Source: Domibacillus aminovorans (lineage in GTDB: Bacteria > Bacillota > Bacilli > Bacillales > Domibacillaceae). From it: DNA of 64,000 bases. Within the stretch, counting starts at the first letter, position 1; each line of letters begins with the position of its first letter. Below the pieces are notes generated by a model, which was given only the letters and a program-made list of their open reading frames with translations, was not told where the DNA came from and ran no database searches. Where the stretch lies: contig NZ_LQWY01000073.1 in the NCBI RefSeq assembly GCF_001643235.1, positions 95,439 to 159,438 of the forward strand. The letters run 5' to 3'. Positions 20,132-29,720 of the stretch are shown here, piece after piece. The translations under genes were made by a program, and so were the position numbers.

Positions 20132-20496
20132 GAGGAATTCGCGGGGCCATCACGGTGAAACAAAACGATGGTGCAGAAATGATAGAAGCAACAGAACGTT
20201 TGATTACGGACATGATTGAACAAAACAAGATTGAACCGGATAGTGTATGCTCGGCTTTTATTTCAGCAACAGATGATCTAGATGCAATGTTTCCAGCACG
20301 TGCTCTTCGCCAATTAAAAGGATGGGAATATGTGCCTGTCATGTGTATGCAGGAATTGGCGATAAAAGGCGGCTTAGAGAAATGCATTCGCATTATGATG
20401 CACGTGAACACAGAAGTCGCGCAAAAAGATATTCGCCATATCTATTTAGAGGATGCAGTCGTTTTGCGTCCAGATTTACAGCAATCAACAAATTGA
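20125..20496 (+). CDS. aroH: Chorismate mutase, AroH type
   Basis: A 123-residue monofunctional chorismate mutase that makes prephenate for tyrosine and phenylalanine. The family ends MVRGIRGA at the N-terminus and RHIYLEDAVVLRPDL near the C-terminus, which contain active-site arginines and tyrosine, match well. The start is TTG at 20125, overlapping the end of aroB, behind AAGGAGG. In B. subtilis trpEDCFBA follows; here hisC starts 16 bases later. Confidence 0.93.
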   Translation: MVRGIRGAITVKQNDGAEMIEATERLITDMIEQNKIEPDSVCSAFISATDDLDAMFPARALRQLKGWEYVPVMCMQELAIKGGLEKCIRIMMHVNTEVAQKDIRHIYLEDAVVLRPDLQQSTN

Positions 20497-20511
20497 AAGG
20501 GGACCGCAAAT

Positions 20512-21609
20512 ATGAAATGGAAAGAGCAGATGTTATCATTAAAAGCTTATCAGCCAGGACGGACGACAGACGATGTAAAAAAAGCATATGGATTGAAAGA
20601 AGTTGTGAAACTGGCATCGAATGAAAATCCATTTGGATCATCAGAAAAAGTGAAAGAGTGCATTCATGCATATGCTGATTCGTTCGCGATTTATCCGGAT
20701 GGCTACACAGGTAGTCTACGCACAGTGATGGCTGAATTTTTACAACTCGATGAAAAGCAGCTTATTTTCGGCAACGGTTCCGATGAAATTATTTTAATGA
20801 TTTCCCGTGCTATGCTAGAACCAGGTAAAAATACGGTGATGCCGACGCCAACATTTCCTCAGTATCGTCATAATGCCGTTGTTGAAGGCGCGGAAGTTCG
20901 TGAAATTGAGCTTTTAGAAGGCGCACATGACCTTGATAAGATGGCTGATGCGATTGATGAAAACACAGCAATTGTCTGGCTGTGCAGCCCGAATAATCCG
21001 ACTGGCATACATATTACAGACAACGAGCTTCGCGCATTTTTAGACCGCGTACCACAAGATGTATTCGTTGTGCTTGATGAAGCGTATTATGAGTATGTTA
21101 CAGCAGAAGATTACTTCGACGCACGTGAAATCATCAAGCAATATAAGAATGTGATCGTTCTTCGCACATTTTCAAAAATTTACGGTCTTGCGGCATTTCG
21201 TGTCGGTTACGGCTTTGCGGATGAGTCATTAATCGCGCAGCTTGATCCTGTTCGTGAACCGTTCAATGTAAACACACTTGGACAGCAGACGGCAGCAGCA
21301 GCTATCAGTGATCAATCATTTATTGAGATGTGCAGCTCTGAAAACAAAGCGGGCTTAGAACAGTTCTATGCATTTTGCAAGGAAGAAAACTTAGATTATT
21401 ATCCGTCTGAAGCTAACTTCATTTTGATCGATTTTAAATGTGATAGCGATGAACTGTTTGAATATTTAATGTCAAAAGGCTACATCGTCCGATCGGGTGC
21501 AGCGCTTGGCGTTCCAGGCACTGTCCGGGTAACAGTCGGTTCAAAAGAACAAAACGAAGGCGTCATGAGAGCGATGAAAAGCTTTTTGACAGAAACTGTG
21601 AAGAGATAG
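20512..21609 (+). CDS. hisC: Histidinol-phosphate / aromatic aminotransferase
   Basis: A 365-residue PLP-dependent class II aminotransferase. The SNENPFG and PNNPTG segments and the PLP lysine in TFSKIYGLAAFRVGYG (near residue 222) are clear. In B. subtilis the enzyme at this site serves both histidine synthesis and tyrosine/phenylalanine transamination; the aromatic context suggests the same here. A GAAAGGGG site precedes the ATG. Confidence 0.95.
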   Translation: MKWKEQMLSLKAYQPGRTTDDVKKAYGLKEVVKLASNENPFGSSEKVKECIHAYADSFAIYPDGYTGSLRTVMAEFLQLDEKQLIFGNGSDEIILMISRAMLEPGKNTVMPTPTFPQYRHNAVVEGAEVREIELLEGAHDLDKMADAIDENTAIVWLCSPNNPTGIHITDNELRAFLDRVPQDVFVVLDEAYYEYVTAEDYFDAREIIKQYKNVIVLRTFSKIYGLAAFRVGYGFADESLIAQLDPVREPFNVNTLGQQTAAAAISDQSFIEMCSSENKAGLEQFYAFCKEENLDYYPSEANFILIDFKCDSDELFEYLMSKGYIVRSGAALGVPGTVRVTVGSKEQNEGVMRAMKSFLTETVKR

Positions 21610-21624
21610 AAGGTGTACTCGCCT

Positions 21625-22728
21625 ATGAGGGGAAATGTGTTTATTGCAGGCCTTGGCTTAATTGGTGGATCACTTGCTAAGGCGATTAAAAAAGCCCATC
21701 CACAGGCACATATTATCGGATTTGATTTACGCGAATCCGAACTGGGGCTTGCGGACGCGCTTAATATTATTGATGAAAAAGCGGCCTCATTTGAAGCTGG
21801 TGCAGCTACTGCAGATTTAATCATTATTGCTGTGCCTGTTTTGCAGACGGAGTATATGATTGAGCATCTGGCATCACTTCCACTAAAAAAAGGTGTATTA
21901 ATTACGGATACAGGCAGTACGAAAAGCCGTATTATGAAGCGGGCACGTGTATTAGAAGAGAAAGGCATTGCATTTATCGGCGGCCACCCAATGGCGGGAT
22001 CGCATAAAAGCGGTGTTGCAGCAGCAAAAGAATTGCTTTTTGAAAATGCGTTTTATTTGTTGACGCCACCAAAATCGGCAGAAGAAAAGAATATGGCTAT
22101 TTTAAAAAAATGGTTGGAAGGCACGCGGGCAAAAATAATGGAAGTAACAGCAGAGCAGCATGATGAAATGACGGGTGTCATTAGCCACTTTCCGCATATT
22201 ATTGCCGCTTCCCTCGTTCACCAAGCGCGAAAATTTAACGATGAAAACCCGCTAATTGAACGGCTAGCAGCTGGTGGATTTAGAGATATTACGCGCATTG
22301 CGTCATCTAATCCAGAAATGTGGAAAGACATTTCGCTTCATAATAAAGAGATGTTGCTTACGCTTCTGGCGGACTGGCGCGATGAAATGAATGACGTCCT
22401 TTCTATTTTAGAAAAAGAAGATGCGGATGGGTTGTATCGTTATTTTGATGATGCCAAAACATTTCGTGATTCCTTGCCGATTCGTTCACAAGGTGCGATT
22501 CCTTCTTTTTACGAGCTGTACGTGGATGTACCCGATTATCCGGGGGTTATATCGGAGTTGACTGCCTATTTGGCTGAAGAGCGCATCAGTATTACAAACA
22601 TTCGCATTATGGAAACACGCGAAGATGTATTCGGTGTTCTTGTCATTAGTTTTCAAAATGAAAAAGATCGCTTACGTGCAAAAATCTGCATTGAGCAAAA
22701 AACGACGTACGACTTATATTTAGCATAA
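21625..22728 (+). CDS. tyrA: Prephenate dehydrogenase with C-terminal ACT domain
   Basis: A 367-residue enzyme that oxidises prephenate to 4-hydroxyphenylpyruvate. The dinucleotide site GLGLIGG is at residues 9-15, followed by the [12 protein letters not shown] and SHFPHI catalytic segments. The last 75 residues ([13 protein letters not shown] onward) form an ACT domain, which suggests feedback control by tyrosine. The ATG at 21625 is ten bases after GAAGGTG; a GTG at 21613 is an alternative start. Confidence 0.94.
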   Translation: MRGNVFIAGLGLIGGSLAKAIKKAHPQAHIIGFDLRESELGLADALNIIDEKAASFEAGAATADLIIIAVPVLQTEYMIEHLASLPLKKGVLITDTGSTKSRIMKRARVLEEKGIAFIGGHPMAGSHKSGVAAAKELLFENAFYLLTPPKSAEEKNMAILKKWLEGTRAKIMEVTAEQHDEMTGVISHFPHIIAASLVHQARKFNDENPLIERLAAGGFRDITRIASSNPEMWKDISLHNKEMLLTLLADWRDEMNDVLSILEKEDADGLYRYFDDAKTFRDSLPIRSQGAIPSFYELYVDVPDYPGVISELTAYLAEERISITNIRIMETREDVFGVLVISFQNEKDRLRAKICIEQKTTYDLYLA

Positions 22729-22744
22729 GAGAGGGTATGAACAG

Positions 22745-24022
22745 ATGAAACTGAATTTCGGACAACCGTCTCTTGGCGGGAGAATTGAAGTGCCTGGCGA
22801 TAAATCCATCTCGCATCGCTCGATTATGTTCGGTGCGCTTGCAAATGGAAAAACGGTCATTCGTCACTTTTTAAAAGGGGAAGACTGTTTAAGTACAATT
22901 GATTGCTTCCGCAAACTTGGCGTAGAGATTGAAGAAACAGACGAAGAAATTATTGTTCATGGGACAGGATGGGATGGATTAAAAGAACCGTCGTCGATTC
23001 TCGATACAGGTAACTCGGGGACGACAACACGTCTTATGCTGGGCATTCTTGCAGGATTGCCGTTCCATTCGGTCATGATTGGCGATGAATCGATTGCTAG
23101 ACGCCCGATGGATCGTGTAACGGTGCCGCTAGCATCAATGGGAGCGGATATAGCGGGACGCGATAATGGACGGTTTACGCCGCTCTCCATCCGAGGCAGC
23201 AAGCTAAAGACGATAGAATACAGGCTTCCTGTCGCGAGCGCCCAAGTAAAATCAGCTGTTATTTTCGCCGCACTGCAGGCAGAAGGTGAATCCGTTATTA
23301 TCGAGCCAGAAGCGACGCGTGACCACACGGAAAAAATGATTGAACAGTTTGGCGGTATCGTCCGCCGTGAAGGAGACCGCATCATCATTAAAGGTGGTCA
23401 GTCTTTTAAAGGAACCGATGTATACGTACCAGGCGATATTTCTTCTGCAGCGTTTTTTATGGTTGCTGCTGCCATTGCTCCAGATAGCGAGATTGTTCTT
23501 CTGAATACCGGATTAAATGAAACGCGTACTGGAATTGTTGATGTATTCAAACAAATGGGTGCCGATATGACGATTGAAAAAACATCTTTTAAAGGCGAAG
23601 AAATTGGCACGATTACAGTCCGTACATCCAAATTAAAAGGAACCGAAATTAGCGGAGCACTTATTCCTCGCTTAATTGATGAAATACCGGTTATAGCGCT
23701 TCTGGCTACGCAAGCAGAAGGTGAAACCATTATTCGCGATGCGGAAGAGTTAAAAGTAAAAGAGACGAATCGGATCGACACGGTTGTCGATGAGTTGAAA
23801 AAACTCGGTGCAGACATTGAAGCGACCGATGATGGAATGATCATTCGAGGGAAATCGAAGCTGCACGGTGGATCTGTTTCTTCTCACGGTGATCACCGTA
23901 TTGGTATGGTCATGGCCATTGCAGCACTTATTGCAGATGGAGAAGTCAAGCTTGAGAATCCTGAAGCTATTGCGGTATCTTATCCGGAATTTTTCGAACA
24001 TGTGAATCAGCTGATCAAATAA
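22745..24022 (+). CDS. aroA: EPSP synthase (3-phosphoshikimate 1-carboxyvinyltransferase)
   Basis: A 425-residue enzyme that joins phosphoenolpyruvate to shikimate-3-phosphate (aroE in B. subtilis naming). Substrate-binding GDKSISHRS near the start, GNSGTTTRL and RPMDRV are present, as is the late KETNRI. The GDKSISHRS and GNSGTT forms are those of class II enzymes. It ends the aromatic operon and is followed by a strong terminator. Confidence 0.96.
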   Translation: MKLNFGQPSLGGRIEVPGDKSISHRSIMFGALANGKTVIRHFLKGEDCLSTIDCFRKLGVEIEETDEEIIVHGTGWDGLKEPSSILDTGNSGTTTRLMLGILAGLPFHSVMIGDESIARRPMDRVTVPLASMGADIAGRDNGRFTPLSIRGSKLKTIEYRLPVASAQVKSAVIFAALQAEGESVIIEPEATRDHTEKMIEQFGGIVRREGDRIIIKGGQSFKGTDVYVPGDISSAAFFMVAAAIAPDSEIVLLNTGLNETRTGIVDVFKQMGADMTIEKTSFKGEEIGTITVRTSKLKGTEISGALIPRLIDEIPVIALLATQAEGETIIRDAEELKVKETNRIDTVVDELKKLGADIEATDDGMIIRGKSKLHGGSVSSHGDHRIGMVMAIAALIADGEVKLENPEAIAVSYPEFFEHVNQLIK

Positions 24023-24047
24023 CGTCCTCTTGTCGAGGACGTTTTTC
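24021..24047 (+). terminator. Terminator at the end of the aromatic operon
   Basis: A perfect 9-bp stem (AACGTCCTC with GAGGACGTT), a 5-nt loop and a T5 run. Confidence 0.9.
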
Positions 24048-24107
24048 CAGTTTATAAAAAGAAGGAAATGAACAAAAAGAATAGAATTAACAATACAAGC
24101 GAAAAAG

Positions 24108-24136
24108 TTGATGATTTGAATGTGTTTGATTAAAAT
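24108..24136 (+). promoter_or_regulatory. Likely SigA promoter of ypiA
   Basis: TTGATG (24108-24113) and TAAAAT (24131-24136) are exactly 17 bases apart, between the aromatic terminator and ypiA. Confidence 0.55.
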
Positions 24137-24181
24137 AAAGAATCAAGAAAAGAAGTTTGATGAAAGAAGAGGCGAATATGT

Positions 24182-25450
24182 ATGATAAATGCAGAGAAAA
24201 TGATTGCACATCTTGAACAGGGAGACATGGAAAAGGCGTCTTCACTGTATGAGAGTGTACTTGCCTCAAGCGACGCAGAAGAACAATTCATGCTGGGTGA
24301 GCAATTGCTCCAGCTAGGTTTTTTAGATGAAGCACGACAGCTTTTCATGGTTCTCCTAGAGTCATTTCCGGGAGAAGGCGAGTTGTCGCTGCTATTAGCC
24401 GAGACACTGGTCGAGATGGACCGAGAAGAAGAAGCGATGAATATTCTGGAGGAAATTGATGATACCGATCCGTTTTATGCACGCTCGCTGCTCGTTCTGG
24501 CAGACATCTATCAAATGCAAGGGCTGTATGAAGTAAGTGAACAAAAATTATTGAAAGCGCAGCGTGTAGAGCCGGACGAGCTAATCATAAATCTTGCACT
24601 CGGTGAATTATATTTGGAAGAAGGCAAGTTTTTGGAAGCGGTGAGGCAATATGAGACGCTTGCTGAAGCGAATGAAACTGAGATCGCTGGCATTTTGATT
24701 TATAAACGATTAGCCGAAGCATACAGTGCCGGCGGAGCGTTTGAAGAAAGTCTGCCGTTCTATAAAAAAGCGCTTGATTCAAAAGTGGATGTCGACACGC
24801 TCTTCATGTACGGTTTCACTGCATTTCAAGCAGGACAGTATAAACTCGCGGCGATTAAATTAACAGAAGCAGCTGAACTGGACCCGGATTACCATTCTAT
24901 TTATTTGCACCTTGCCCGTGCATATGAAATGGAAGAAGAAATCGACTTAGCCCTTGAAGCGGCAAGATCCGGCCTTGCCCGTGATACGTACCAAAAAGAA
25001 TTGTATTTGCTTGCCGGCAAACTGGCATTGAAAAGCGGAATGGAAGAAGAAGGAGAATCTCATTTACGCGAATCGTTAGCCCTTGACCCAGAATATACGG
25101 AAGCGGCACTTGCGTTAAATGCGCTTTTAATGAAAAAAGAACAATACGCGGGAGTGCTTGAAATCGTCTCGATGTTCCGTGAATCAGGCAGTGCAGAACC
25201 TCTTCTTTTATGGGATGCGACGCGTGCGGCCGAGCGTCTGGAAGAATATGAAGAAGCCGGCGAACTGTATGCACAGTTGTTCCCTATATTAAAAGAAAAC
25301 ACGGAATTTTTATCGGAATATGGATATTTTTTACTTGAAGAAGGACGTCGTGCTGACGCGCTTGCCATATTCGAAATGCTTTTAAAAGAAGAGCCGCAAA
25401 ATGATGAATGGATAGATTTAGTCGATCGTCTTAAAATGGATGTATACTAA
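24182..25450 (+). CDS. ypiA: TPR-repeat protein YpiA
   Basis: A 422-residue protein built almost wholly of tetratricopeptide repeats, seen as repeated A-x-x-Y/L-x-x-A-L-x-x-DP patterns from about residue 15 to 415. It is strongly acidic and has no signal peptide or membrane segment. Such proteins act as cytoplasmic protein-binding scaffolds. It matches B. subtilis YpiA in place, and ypiB follows within 20 bases. Its partner is unknown. Confidence 0.85.
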   Translation: MINAEKMIAHLEQGDMEKASSLYESVLASSDAEEQFMLGEQLLQLGFLDEARQLFMVLLESFPGEGELSLLLAETLVEMDREEEAMNILEEIDDTDPFYARSLLVLADIYQMQGLYEVSEQKLLKAQRVEPDELIINLALGELYLEEGKFLEAVRQYETLAEANETEIAGILIYKRLAEAYSAGGAFEESLPFYKKALDSKVDVDTLFMYGFTAFQAGQYKLAAIKLTEAAELDPDYHSIYLHLARAYEMEEEIDLALEAARSGLARDTYQKELYLLAGKLALKSGMEEEGESHLRESLALDPEYTEAALALNALLMKKEQYAGVLEIVSMFRESGSAEPLLLWDATRAAERLEEYEEAGELYAQLFPILKENTEFLSEYGYFLLEEGRRADALAIFEMLLKEEPQNDEWIDLVDRLKMDVY

Positions 25451-25469
25451 GTGATTGGGAGTGATGGTA

Positions 25470-26033
25470 ATGACTGCCCCGGTTTCTGCTCATGAGAAAA
25501 AAGATTTTATCCGCTGGTTTTTAAATCATTATCAGTTGAAAAGAAGAGAATCCGTCTGGATTTTAAACTATTTAATGAGCCACGACCAGCTGATGGAAAA
25601 TGTGCACTTTGTCGATGATGCCCAATATTGCCCGCGCGGCATGATTATGTCTGCACACTGTGTAGACAGCGCGCCGTTTCGTTTTTTTAAAGACAATATT
25701 ATGACAACAGACGCGGAGAAATCGTTTCATGATATACGTTTAAATAAAGAAGAAGACATTTTTATTGAATTGAAGTTTAACGGTGCTCCTCAGTCGCACC
25801 AATACGCAGCCGTTCGAGAAGAAAATCCTTTTATGCCAAAGCAGATGAGGTTAACAGAAAAAGAAAAAGAACTGGCAGAACAGTTTTTGAAATGGAGCGT
25901 CTATGAATTTCAACGGGATAGGCTTAATGAAAAAATTGATGAAGCGCTTGATTGCGGAGACAAAGAACAATTTTTACAGTTGACTGATCAATTAAATGAT
26001 CTAGCAAAACACATCAAAACGTCTGATAATTAA
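25470..26033 (+). CDS. ypiB: Conserved protein YpiB (UPF0302)
   Basis: A 187-residue cytoplasmic protein of the UPF0302/YpiB family. The highly conserved block [15 protein letters not shown] (about 31-45), then CPRGMIMSA and [14 protein letters not shown], identifies it. The ATG at 25470 follows GGGAGTGA. The family is widespread in Bacillales; its biochemical role is not established. It is cotranscribed with ypiA, and a terminator overlaps its end. Confidence 0.85.
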   Translation: MTAPVSAHEKKDFIRWFLNHYQLKRRESVWILNYLMSHDQLMENVHFVDDAQYCPRGMIMSAHCVDSAPFRFFKDNIMTTDAEKSFHDIRLNKEEDIFIELKFNGAPQSHQYAAVREENPFMPKQMRLTEKEKELAEQFLKWSVYEFQRDRLNEKIDEALDCGDKEQFLQLTDQLNDLAKHIKTSDN

Positions 26034-26050
26034 ACAGGCGTTTTTCTTTT
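26018..26050 (+). terminator. Terminator overlapping the ypiB stop codon
   Basis: AACGTCTG pairs with CAGGCGTT (one G-T pair) around an AT-rich loop holding the stop, then a T-rich tract. Confidence 0.8.
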
Positions 26051-26120
26051 GCCATTTGCCCCGCACTCATGTTTGCAACAGCAGAAAAGGGAGTGTATGA
26101 TAAAAAAAGAGGTGAAAAAA

Positions 26121-26582
26121 ATGAACTGGAACGGGAAAGATACAGCTCTTTTTTTGCAGCAAAAAGAGTATATTGACACGGCCATTGTACCTGTTGTGCC
26201 AGCTGACTTTGGTTCGGGTATGATTGGGGCAGCGGAACAGTATGAATTTATTCAACTGCTCGTCACATTTCTTGAAAAACAATTTAAAGGGCGTTTGCTC
26301 GTCACACCGCCGCATGCCTACTTGCCGGATCGTGATGAATTGGTAAGCGATGCTGCTGAGTGGACAGGAAGGCTGAAAAAGGTTGGATTTAAACATGTCT
26401 TCTTTTTCACATCAGATAGTCGATGGAGAGAAAGGGAACAAGAAACGGGTGCGGCTGTTATTTGGGTGCCGTCTGTACCACTTGGTGATATGGAGGAAAG
26501 TGTGAAATATTCACTCATTGAAAATCAGGCGAAGCAAATTGTCAATATTATTGTACAGAAATGGCAGGAAAGTGTATCATAA
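26121..26582 (+). CDS. ypiF: Conserved protein YpiF (DUF2487)
   Basis: A 153-residue protein of unknown function. The segment QQKEYIDTAIVPVVP near the start and its place before qcrA match YpiF. The ATG at 26121 was taken because AGAGGTGA precedes it; the frame is open 24 codons further upstream, but that stretch overlaps the ypiB terminator. No catalytic motif was recognised. Confidence 0.8.
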   Translation: MNWNGKDTALFLQQKEYIDTAIVPVVPADFGSGMIGAAEQYEFIQLLVTFLEKQFKGRLLVTPPHAYLPDRDELVSDAAEWTGRLKKVGFKHVFFFTSDSRWREREQETGAAVIWVPSVPLGDMEESVKYSLIENQAKQIVNIIVQKWQESVS

Positions 26583-26629
26583 TTCAAAAAATCGTCACAA
26601 CCTAATATCTGTTTTCATTCCGGATGATA

Positions 26630-26658
26630 TTGACCTGTTACGCTGTATAGATTATCAT
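26630..26658 (+). promoter_or_regulatory. Likely SigA promoter of qcrABC
   Basis: TTGACC (26630-26635) and TATCAT (26653-26658) are separated by 17 bases, about 75 bases upstream of qcrA. Confidence 0.6.
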
Positions 26659-26735
26659 AATGATGTCCTAGTTTATGTTTATGCTCATACACGGTCCGTC
26701 GAGGGCGAAGCTTATTGTATAGAGGGGGGAAAAGA

Positions 26736-27239
26736 ATGAGTAAAAAACAACCTGTATCAAGACGTCAGTTCCTGAACTACACACTAACGGGTGTAGGCGG
26801 TTTCATGGCAGCAGGGATGTTGATGCCGATGGTGCGTTTCGCTGTAGATCCAGTGCTGAAAGGAGAAGCAGCCGGCGAATATCATCCGACACAGCAAAAA
26901 GTATCTGAATTAACGGATACACCTGTACGCGTCGACTTTTCTTATGAGCAAACCGATGCATGGTACACATCTGAAGTAACGCACACCGCCTGGGTATACA
27001 AAAATGACAAAGGCGAAATTGTTGCATTATCACCGGTGTGTAAACATCTTGGCTGCACAGTCAGCTGGGAAGGAAACGATCATAAAGACAAGTTTTTCTG
27101 TCCATGTCACAATGGCATGTACGAAAAGAACGGAAAGAACATACCAGGAACACCACCGCTTAAACCGCTTGATGTTTATCCAACAGCTGAAAAAGGCGGC
27201 TTGCTGCAACTTGGCAAACCGGAGGCAAACAACGTGTAA
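26736..27239 (+). CDS. qcrA: Menaquinol-cytochrome c reductase, Rieske iron-sulfur subunit
   Basis: A 167-residue membrane-anchored Rieske protein. A twin-arginine-like SRRQFLNY start precedes one membrane helix (about 13-33). The 2Fe-2S ligands are in CKHLGC (Cys102, His104) and CPCHNG (Cys122, His125), with Cys107 and Cys124 placed for the disulfide. It passes electrons from menaquinol to the cytochrome c part of the bc complex. First gene of qcrABC. Confidence 0.96.
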   Translation: MSKKQPVSRRQFLNYTLTGVGGFMAAGMLMPMVRFAVDPVLKGEAAGEYHPTQQKVSELTDTPVRVDFSYEQTDAWYTSEVTHTAWVYKNDKGEIVALSPVCKHLGCTVSWEGNDHKDKFFCPCHNGMYEKNGKNIPGTPPLKPLDVYPTAEKGGLLQLGKPEANNV

Positions 27240-27253
27240 AGGAGGCGTAATAA

Positions 27254-27928
27254 ATGCTTAATAAAATTTATGACTGGGTTGACGAACGTCTCGATATTAC
27301 GCCAATGTGGCGTGATATTGCTGACCATGAAGTGCCTGAGCACGTAAACCCGGCCCATCATTTTTCGGCATTTGTATACTGTTTTGGCGGTCTGACGTTT
27401 TTTGTCACTGTCATTCAAATTTTGTCAGGTATGTTCTTGACAATGTACTATGTGCCAGACATTAAAAATGCATGGGAATCTGTTTATTATTTACAAAATG
27501 AAGTTGCTTTTGGTGTAATTGTACGTGGTATGCATCACTGGGGTGCGAGCCTCGTTATCGTTATGATGTTTTTACATACGTTACGTGTATTCTTCCAGGG
27601 AGCGTACAAAAAGCCGCGTGAATTGAACTGGGTTGTCGGCGTACTTATTTTCTTCGTCATGCTCGGTCTTGGTTTCACAGGTTACTTGCTTCCTTGGGAT
27701 ATGAAAGCACTATTTGCTACAAAAGTAGGAATCGAGATTGCGGCTTCAACACCGCTGATCGGTCATGAACTGAAAGTATTGCTTGCTGGACATCCTGATA
27801 TTATCGGTGCGCAAACGTTAACTCGTTTCTTTGCGATTCATGTGTTCTTCTTGCCGGCGGCTCTTCTTGCTTTAATGGCAGGTCACTTTATCATGATCCG
27901 CAAACAAGGTATTTCAGGACCATTGTAA
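27254..27928 (+). CDS. qcrB: Menaquinol-cytochrome c reductase, cytochrome b subunit
   Basis: A 224-residue cytochrome b6-like membrane protein with four main helices. The paired heme histidines are seen in RGMHHWGAS and further on in RFFAIHVFFLP with the second HFIM histidine. The GYLLPWD segment belongs to the quinol site. In Gram-positive bc complexes this is the b6 half; the subunit IV half is fused to a c-type domain in QcrC, as here. Confidence 0.96.
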   Translation: MLNKIYDWVDERLDITPMWRDIADHEVPEHVNPAHHFSAFVYCFGGLTFFVTVIQILSGMFLTMYYVPDIKNAWESVYYLQNEVAFGVIVRGMHHWGASLVIVMMFLHTLRVFFQGAYKKPRELNWVVGVLIFFVMLGLGFTGYLLPWDMKALFATKVGIEIAASTPLIGHELKVLLAGHPDIIGAQTLTRFFAIHVFFLPAALLALMAGHFIMIRKQGISGPL

Positions 27929-27973
27929 AAAATAAATTAACCGTTATTTTTTAAAAAAGAAGGAGGGGACACA

Positions 27974-28741
27974 ATGCATCGTGGAAAAGGGATGAAGTTC
28001 GTCGGCGACTCACGTATACCGTCAGAACGAAAACCAAATATACCAAAAGATTATTCGGAATATCCGGGCAAAACAGAAGCTTTCTGGCCAAACTTCCTTT
28101 TGAAGGAATGGATGGTCGGGGCCGTATTCCTAATTGGTTATTTATGCGTAACAATCGCTCATCCATCACCGCTTGAGCGTGTAGCAGATCCGACCGATAC
28201 AGGCTATCTTCCACTGCCTGACTGGTATTTCTTGTTTCTTTATCAATTGCTTAAATACACATATGCTTCGGGTCCATACAACGTAATTGGCGGTTTTATT
28301 ATTCCAGGTCTTGCATTTGGAGGCTTAATGCTTGCTCCGTTTATCGATCGTGGACCCAAACGCCGTCCAACGCAACGTCCATTCGCGACAGGGTTTATGC
28401 TGCTTTCATTTGCAGCGGTTATTTACCTTACTTGGGAATCAGCCGATGCAGTTGACTGGGAAGCGAAAGAAGCAATGGGAGCCATCGTAGAAGAAGCAGA
28501 GATTGACACAAATTCGGATGGATTCAAAATTTATCAAGAAAACGGTTGTATTAACTGTCATGGTGATACATTATCCGGAGGGGCAGCTGCTCCGTCACTC
28601 GTTGGCACCGGATTGAAGCCGGAAGAAATTGCTGAAATAGCGAAAAACGGTCGAGGTGGAATGCCTGCCGGAATGTATAAAGGCAATGAAGAAGATCTCG
28701 TTAAATTGTCTGAATTCATTTCAACGCTTGAAGCAAAATAA
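27974..28741 (+). CDS. qcrC: Menaquinol-cytochrome c reductase, fused subunit IV / cytochrome c
   Basis: A 255-residue fusion. The N-terminal part has three membrane helices and the quinol-site motif PDWYFLF (82-88) of subunit IV. The C-terminal part is a class I cytochrome c domain outside the membrane, with heme attachment CINCH (Cys192, Cys195, His196) and a GGMPAGM methionine ligand segment. The b-type subunit IV plus cytochrome c fusion is characteristic of Bacillus bc complexes. Confidence 0.96.
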   Translation: MHRGKGMKFVGDSRIPSERKPNIPKDYSEYPGKTEAFWPNFLLKEWMVGAVFLIGYLCVTIAHPSPLERVADPTDTGYLPLPDWYFLFLYQLLKYTYASGPYNVIGGFIIPGLAFGGLMLAPFIDRGPKRRPTQRPFATGFMLLSFAAVIYLTWESADAVDWEAKEAMGAIVEEAEIDTNSDGFKIYQENGCINCHGDTLSGGAAAPSLVGTGLKPEEIAEIAKNGRGGMPAGMYKGNEEDLVKLSEFISTLEAK

Positions 28742-28749
28742 TAAAAAAG

Positions 28750-28787
28750 AAAGGACTGCCGGATTTGTTCGGTGGTTCTTTTTTTAT
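28750..28787 (+). terminator. Terminator between qcrC and ypjA
   Basis: A 10-bp stem with three G-T pairs (AGGACTGCCG with CGGTGGTTCT) and a T7 run ending just before the ypjA ribosome binding site. ypjA is therefore probably expressed by read-through or from elsewhere. Confidence 0.7.
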
Positions 28788-28799
28788 GGAGGATTGCCG

Positions 28800-29381
28800 A
28801 TGCTGTACTTCTTTTTGTCAAACCGTTCGTTTATGTGGACACTGTTTTTGGTCAACTTAGTAGGTACTGTTTACGGATATATTTGGTATATGCCTCAGCT
28901 TGAGCAGACACCGGCGATTTACCTGCCGTTTGTGCCGGATAGCCCGACAGCAAGTTTGTTTTTTACGGTAGCCTTGTTCGGCTTGCTGATTGGACGCGGG
29001 TGGGGTCTTATACAGGCACTCGCTGTCATGACGCTATTTAAATACGGGATATGGGCCGTTGTGATGAATATATTGACATTAATCGTGACGGGGCACCTCT
29101 CGTGGCTCGGCTGGATGCTTGTCGCCTCTCATTTCGGTATGGCGATACAGGGACTGTTATATGCACCATTTTTCAAGGTGAAAGTCATCCATCTGATGAT
29201 TGCGGCTACCTGGACTCTACATAATGAAATCATTGATTACGTATATATGCAGTATCCCGTTTATTCACAGCTTCATTTGTACATTCAAGAGATTGGCTAT
29301 TTTACATTCTGGCTTAGCATTATATCGATTTTTGTCACATGGTACATGTGCGTCAGATCAAGCCGGACAACCTGGCGATAA
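28800..29381 (+). CDS. ypjA: Membrane protein YpjA (DUF1405)
   Basis: A 193-residue integral membrane protein with five or six hydrophobic helices and few charged residues. It is the DUF1405 family member that follows qcrABC in Bacillus. The ATG at 28800 follows TATGGAGGA; an upstream extension of the frame overlaps qcrC and its terminator and is unlikely. Function unknown; a link to the bc complex is only suggested by position. Confidence 0.8.
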   Translation: MLYFFLSNRSFMWTLFLVNLVGTVYGYIWYMPQLEQTPAIYLPFVPDSPTASLFFTVALFGLLIGRGWGLIQALAVMTLFKYGIWAVVMNILTLIVTGHLSWLGWMLVASHFGMAIQGLLYAPFFKVKVIHLMIAATWTLHNEIIDYVYMQYPVYSQLHLYIQEIGYFTFWLSIISIFVTWYMCVRSSRTTWR

Positions 29382-29441
29382 GTCATCATCTTTTCTCCAT
29401 CCACCTGCATATACTATGACATGTGGATGGGGGGAGTGGAG

Positions 29442-29648
29442 ATGGATAAAATCATCGTCTTTATATGGAGTTTCCTTCTCGTATTTGTTCCAGTGAGCGG
29501 CGCCGAAGAGATGAAGCCGAAAGAAAAAGAACAGCTCGTTCATGTAACGGCGCTGACCGGCGGTGTGATCATTGCGGCACTTGTATATACAGGAAGAAAA
29601 AAGTATAAAGGAATGAAAAAAGAAGAAGTGATGAAGCGTAAACATTGA
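29442..29648 (+). CDS. Very short YpjB-like membrane protein
   Basis: A 68-residue protein: a signal-like hydrophobic N-terminus (about 3-20), a short charged linker (EEMKPKEKEQ), then one membrane helix (about 33-50) and a lysine-rich tail. It sits where ypjB sits in B. subtilis. YpjB there is about 260 residues with a signal peptide, a large external part and a C-terminal anchor; this looks like the two ends without the middle. The start was chosen for GGGGAGTGGAG. An inverted repeat (CATCCAC...GTGGATG, about 29399-29430) lies just upstream. Homology to YpjB is inferred from position and layout only. Confidence 0.55.
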   Translation: MDKIIVFIWSFLLVFVPVSGAEEMKPKEKEQLVHVTALTGGVIIAALVYTGRKKYKGMKKEEVMKRKH

Positions 29649-29674
29649 CGTATAGGGGAATAGATCGGTACAAT
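29645..29674 (+). promoter_or_regulatory. Likely SigA promoter of the YugP-like protease gene
   Basis: TTGACG (29645-29650) and TACAAT (29669-29674) with 18 bases between, starting at the stop codon of the previous gene. Confidence 0.5.
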
Positions 29675-29720
29675 AATAGTAACAAAATACGACATTACAC
29701 ATGGAGGTAGACAGAAGTAA

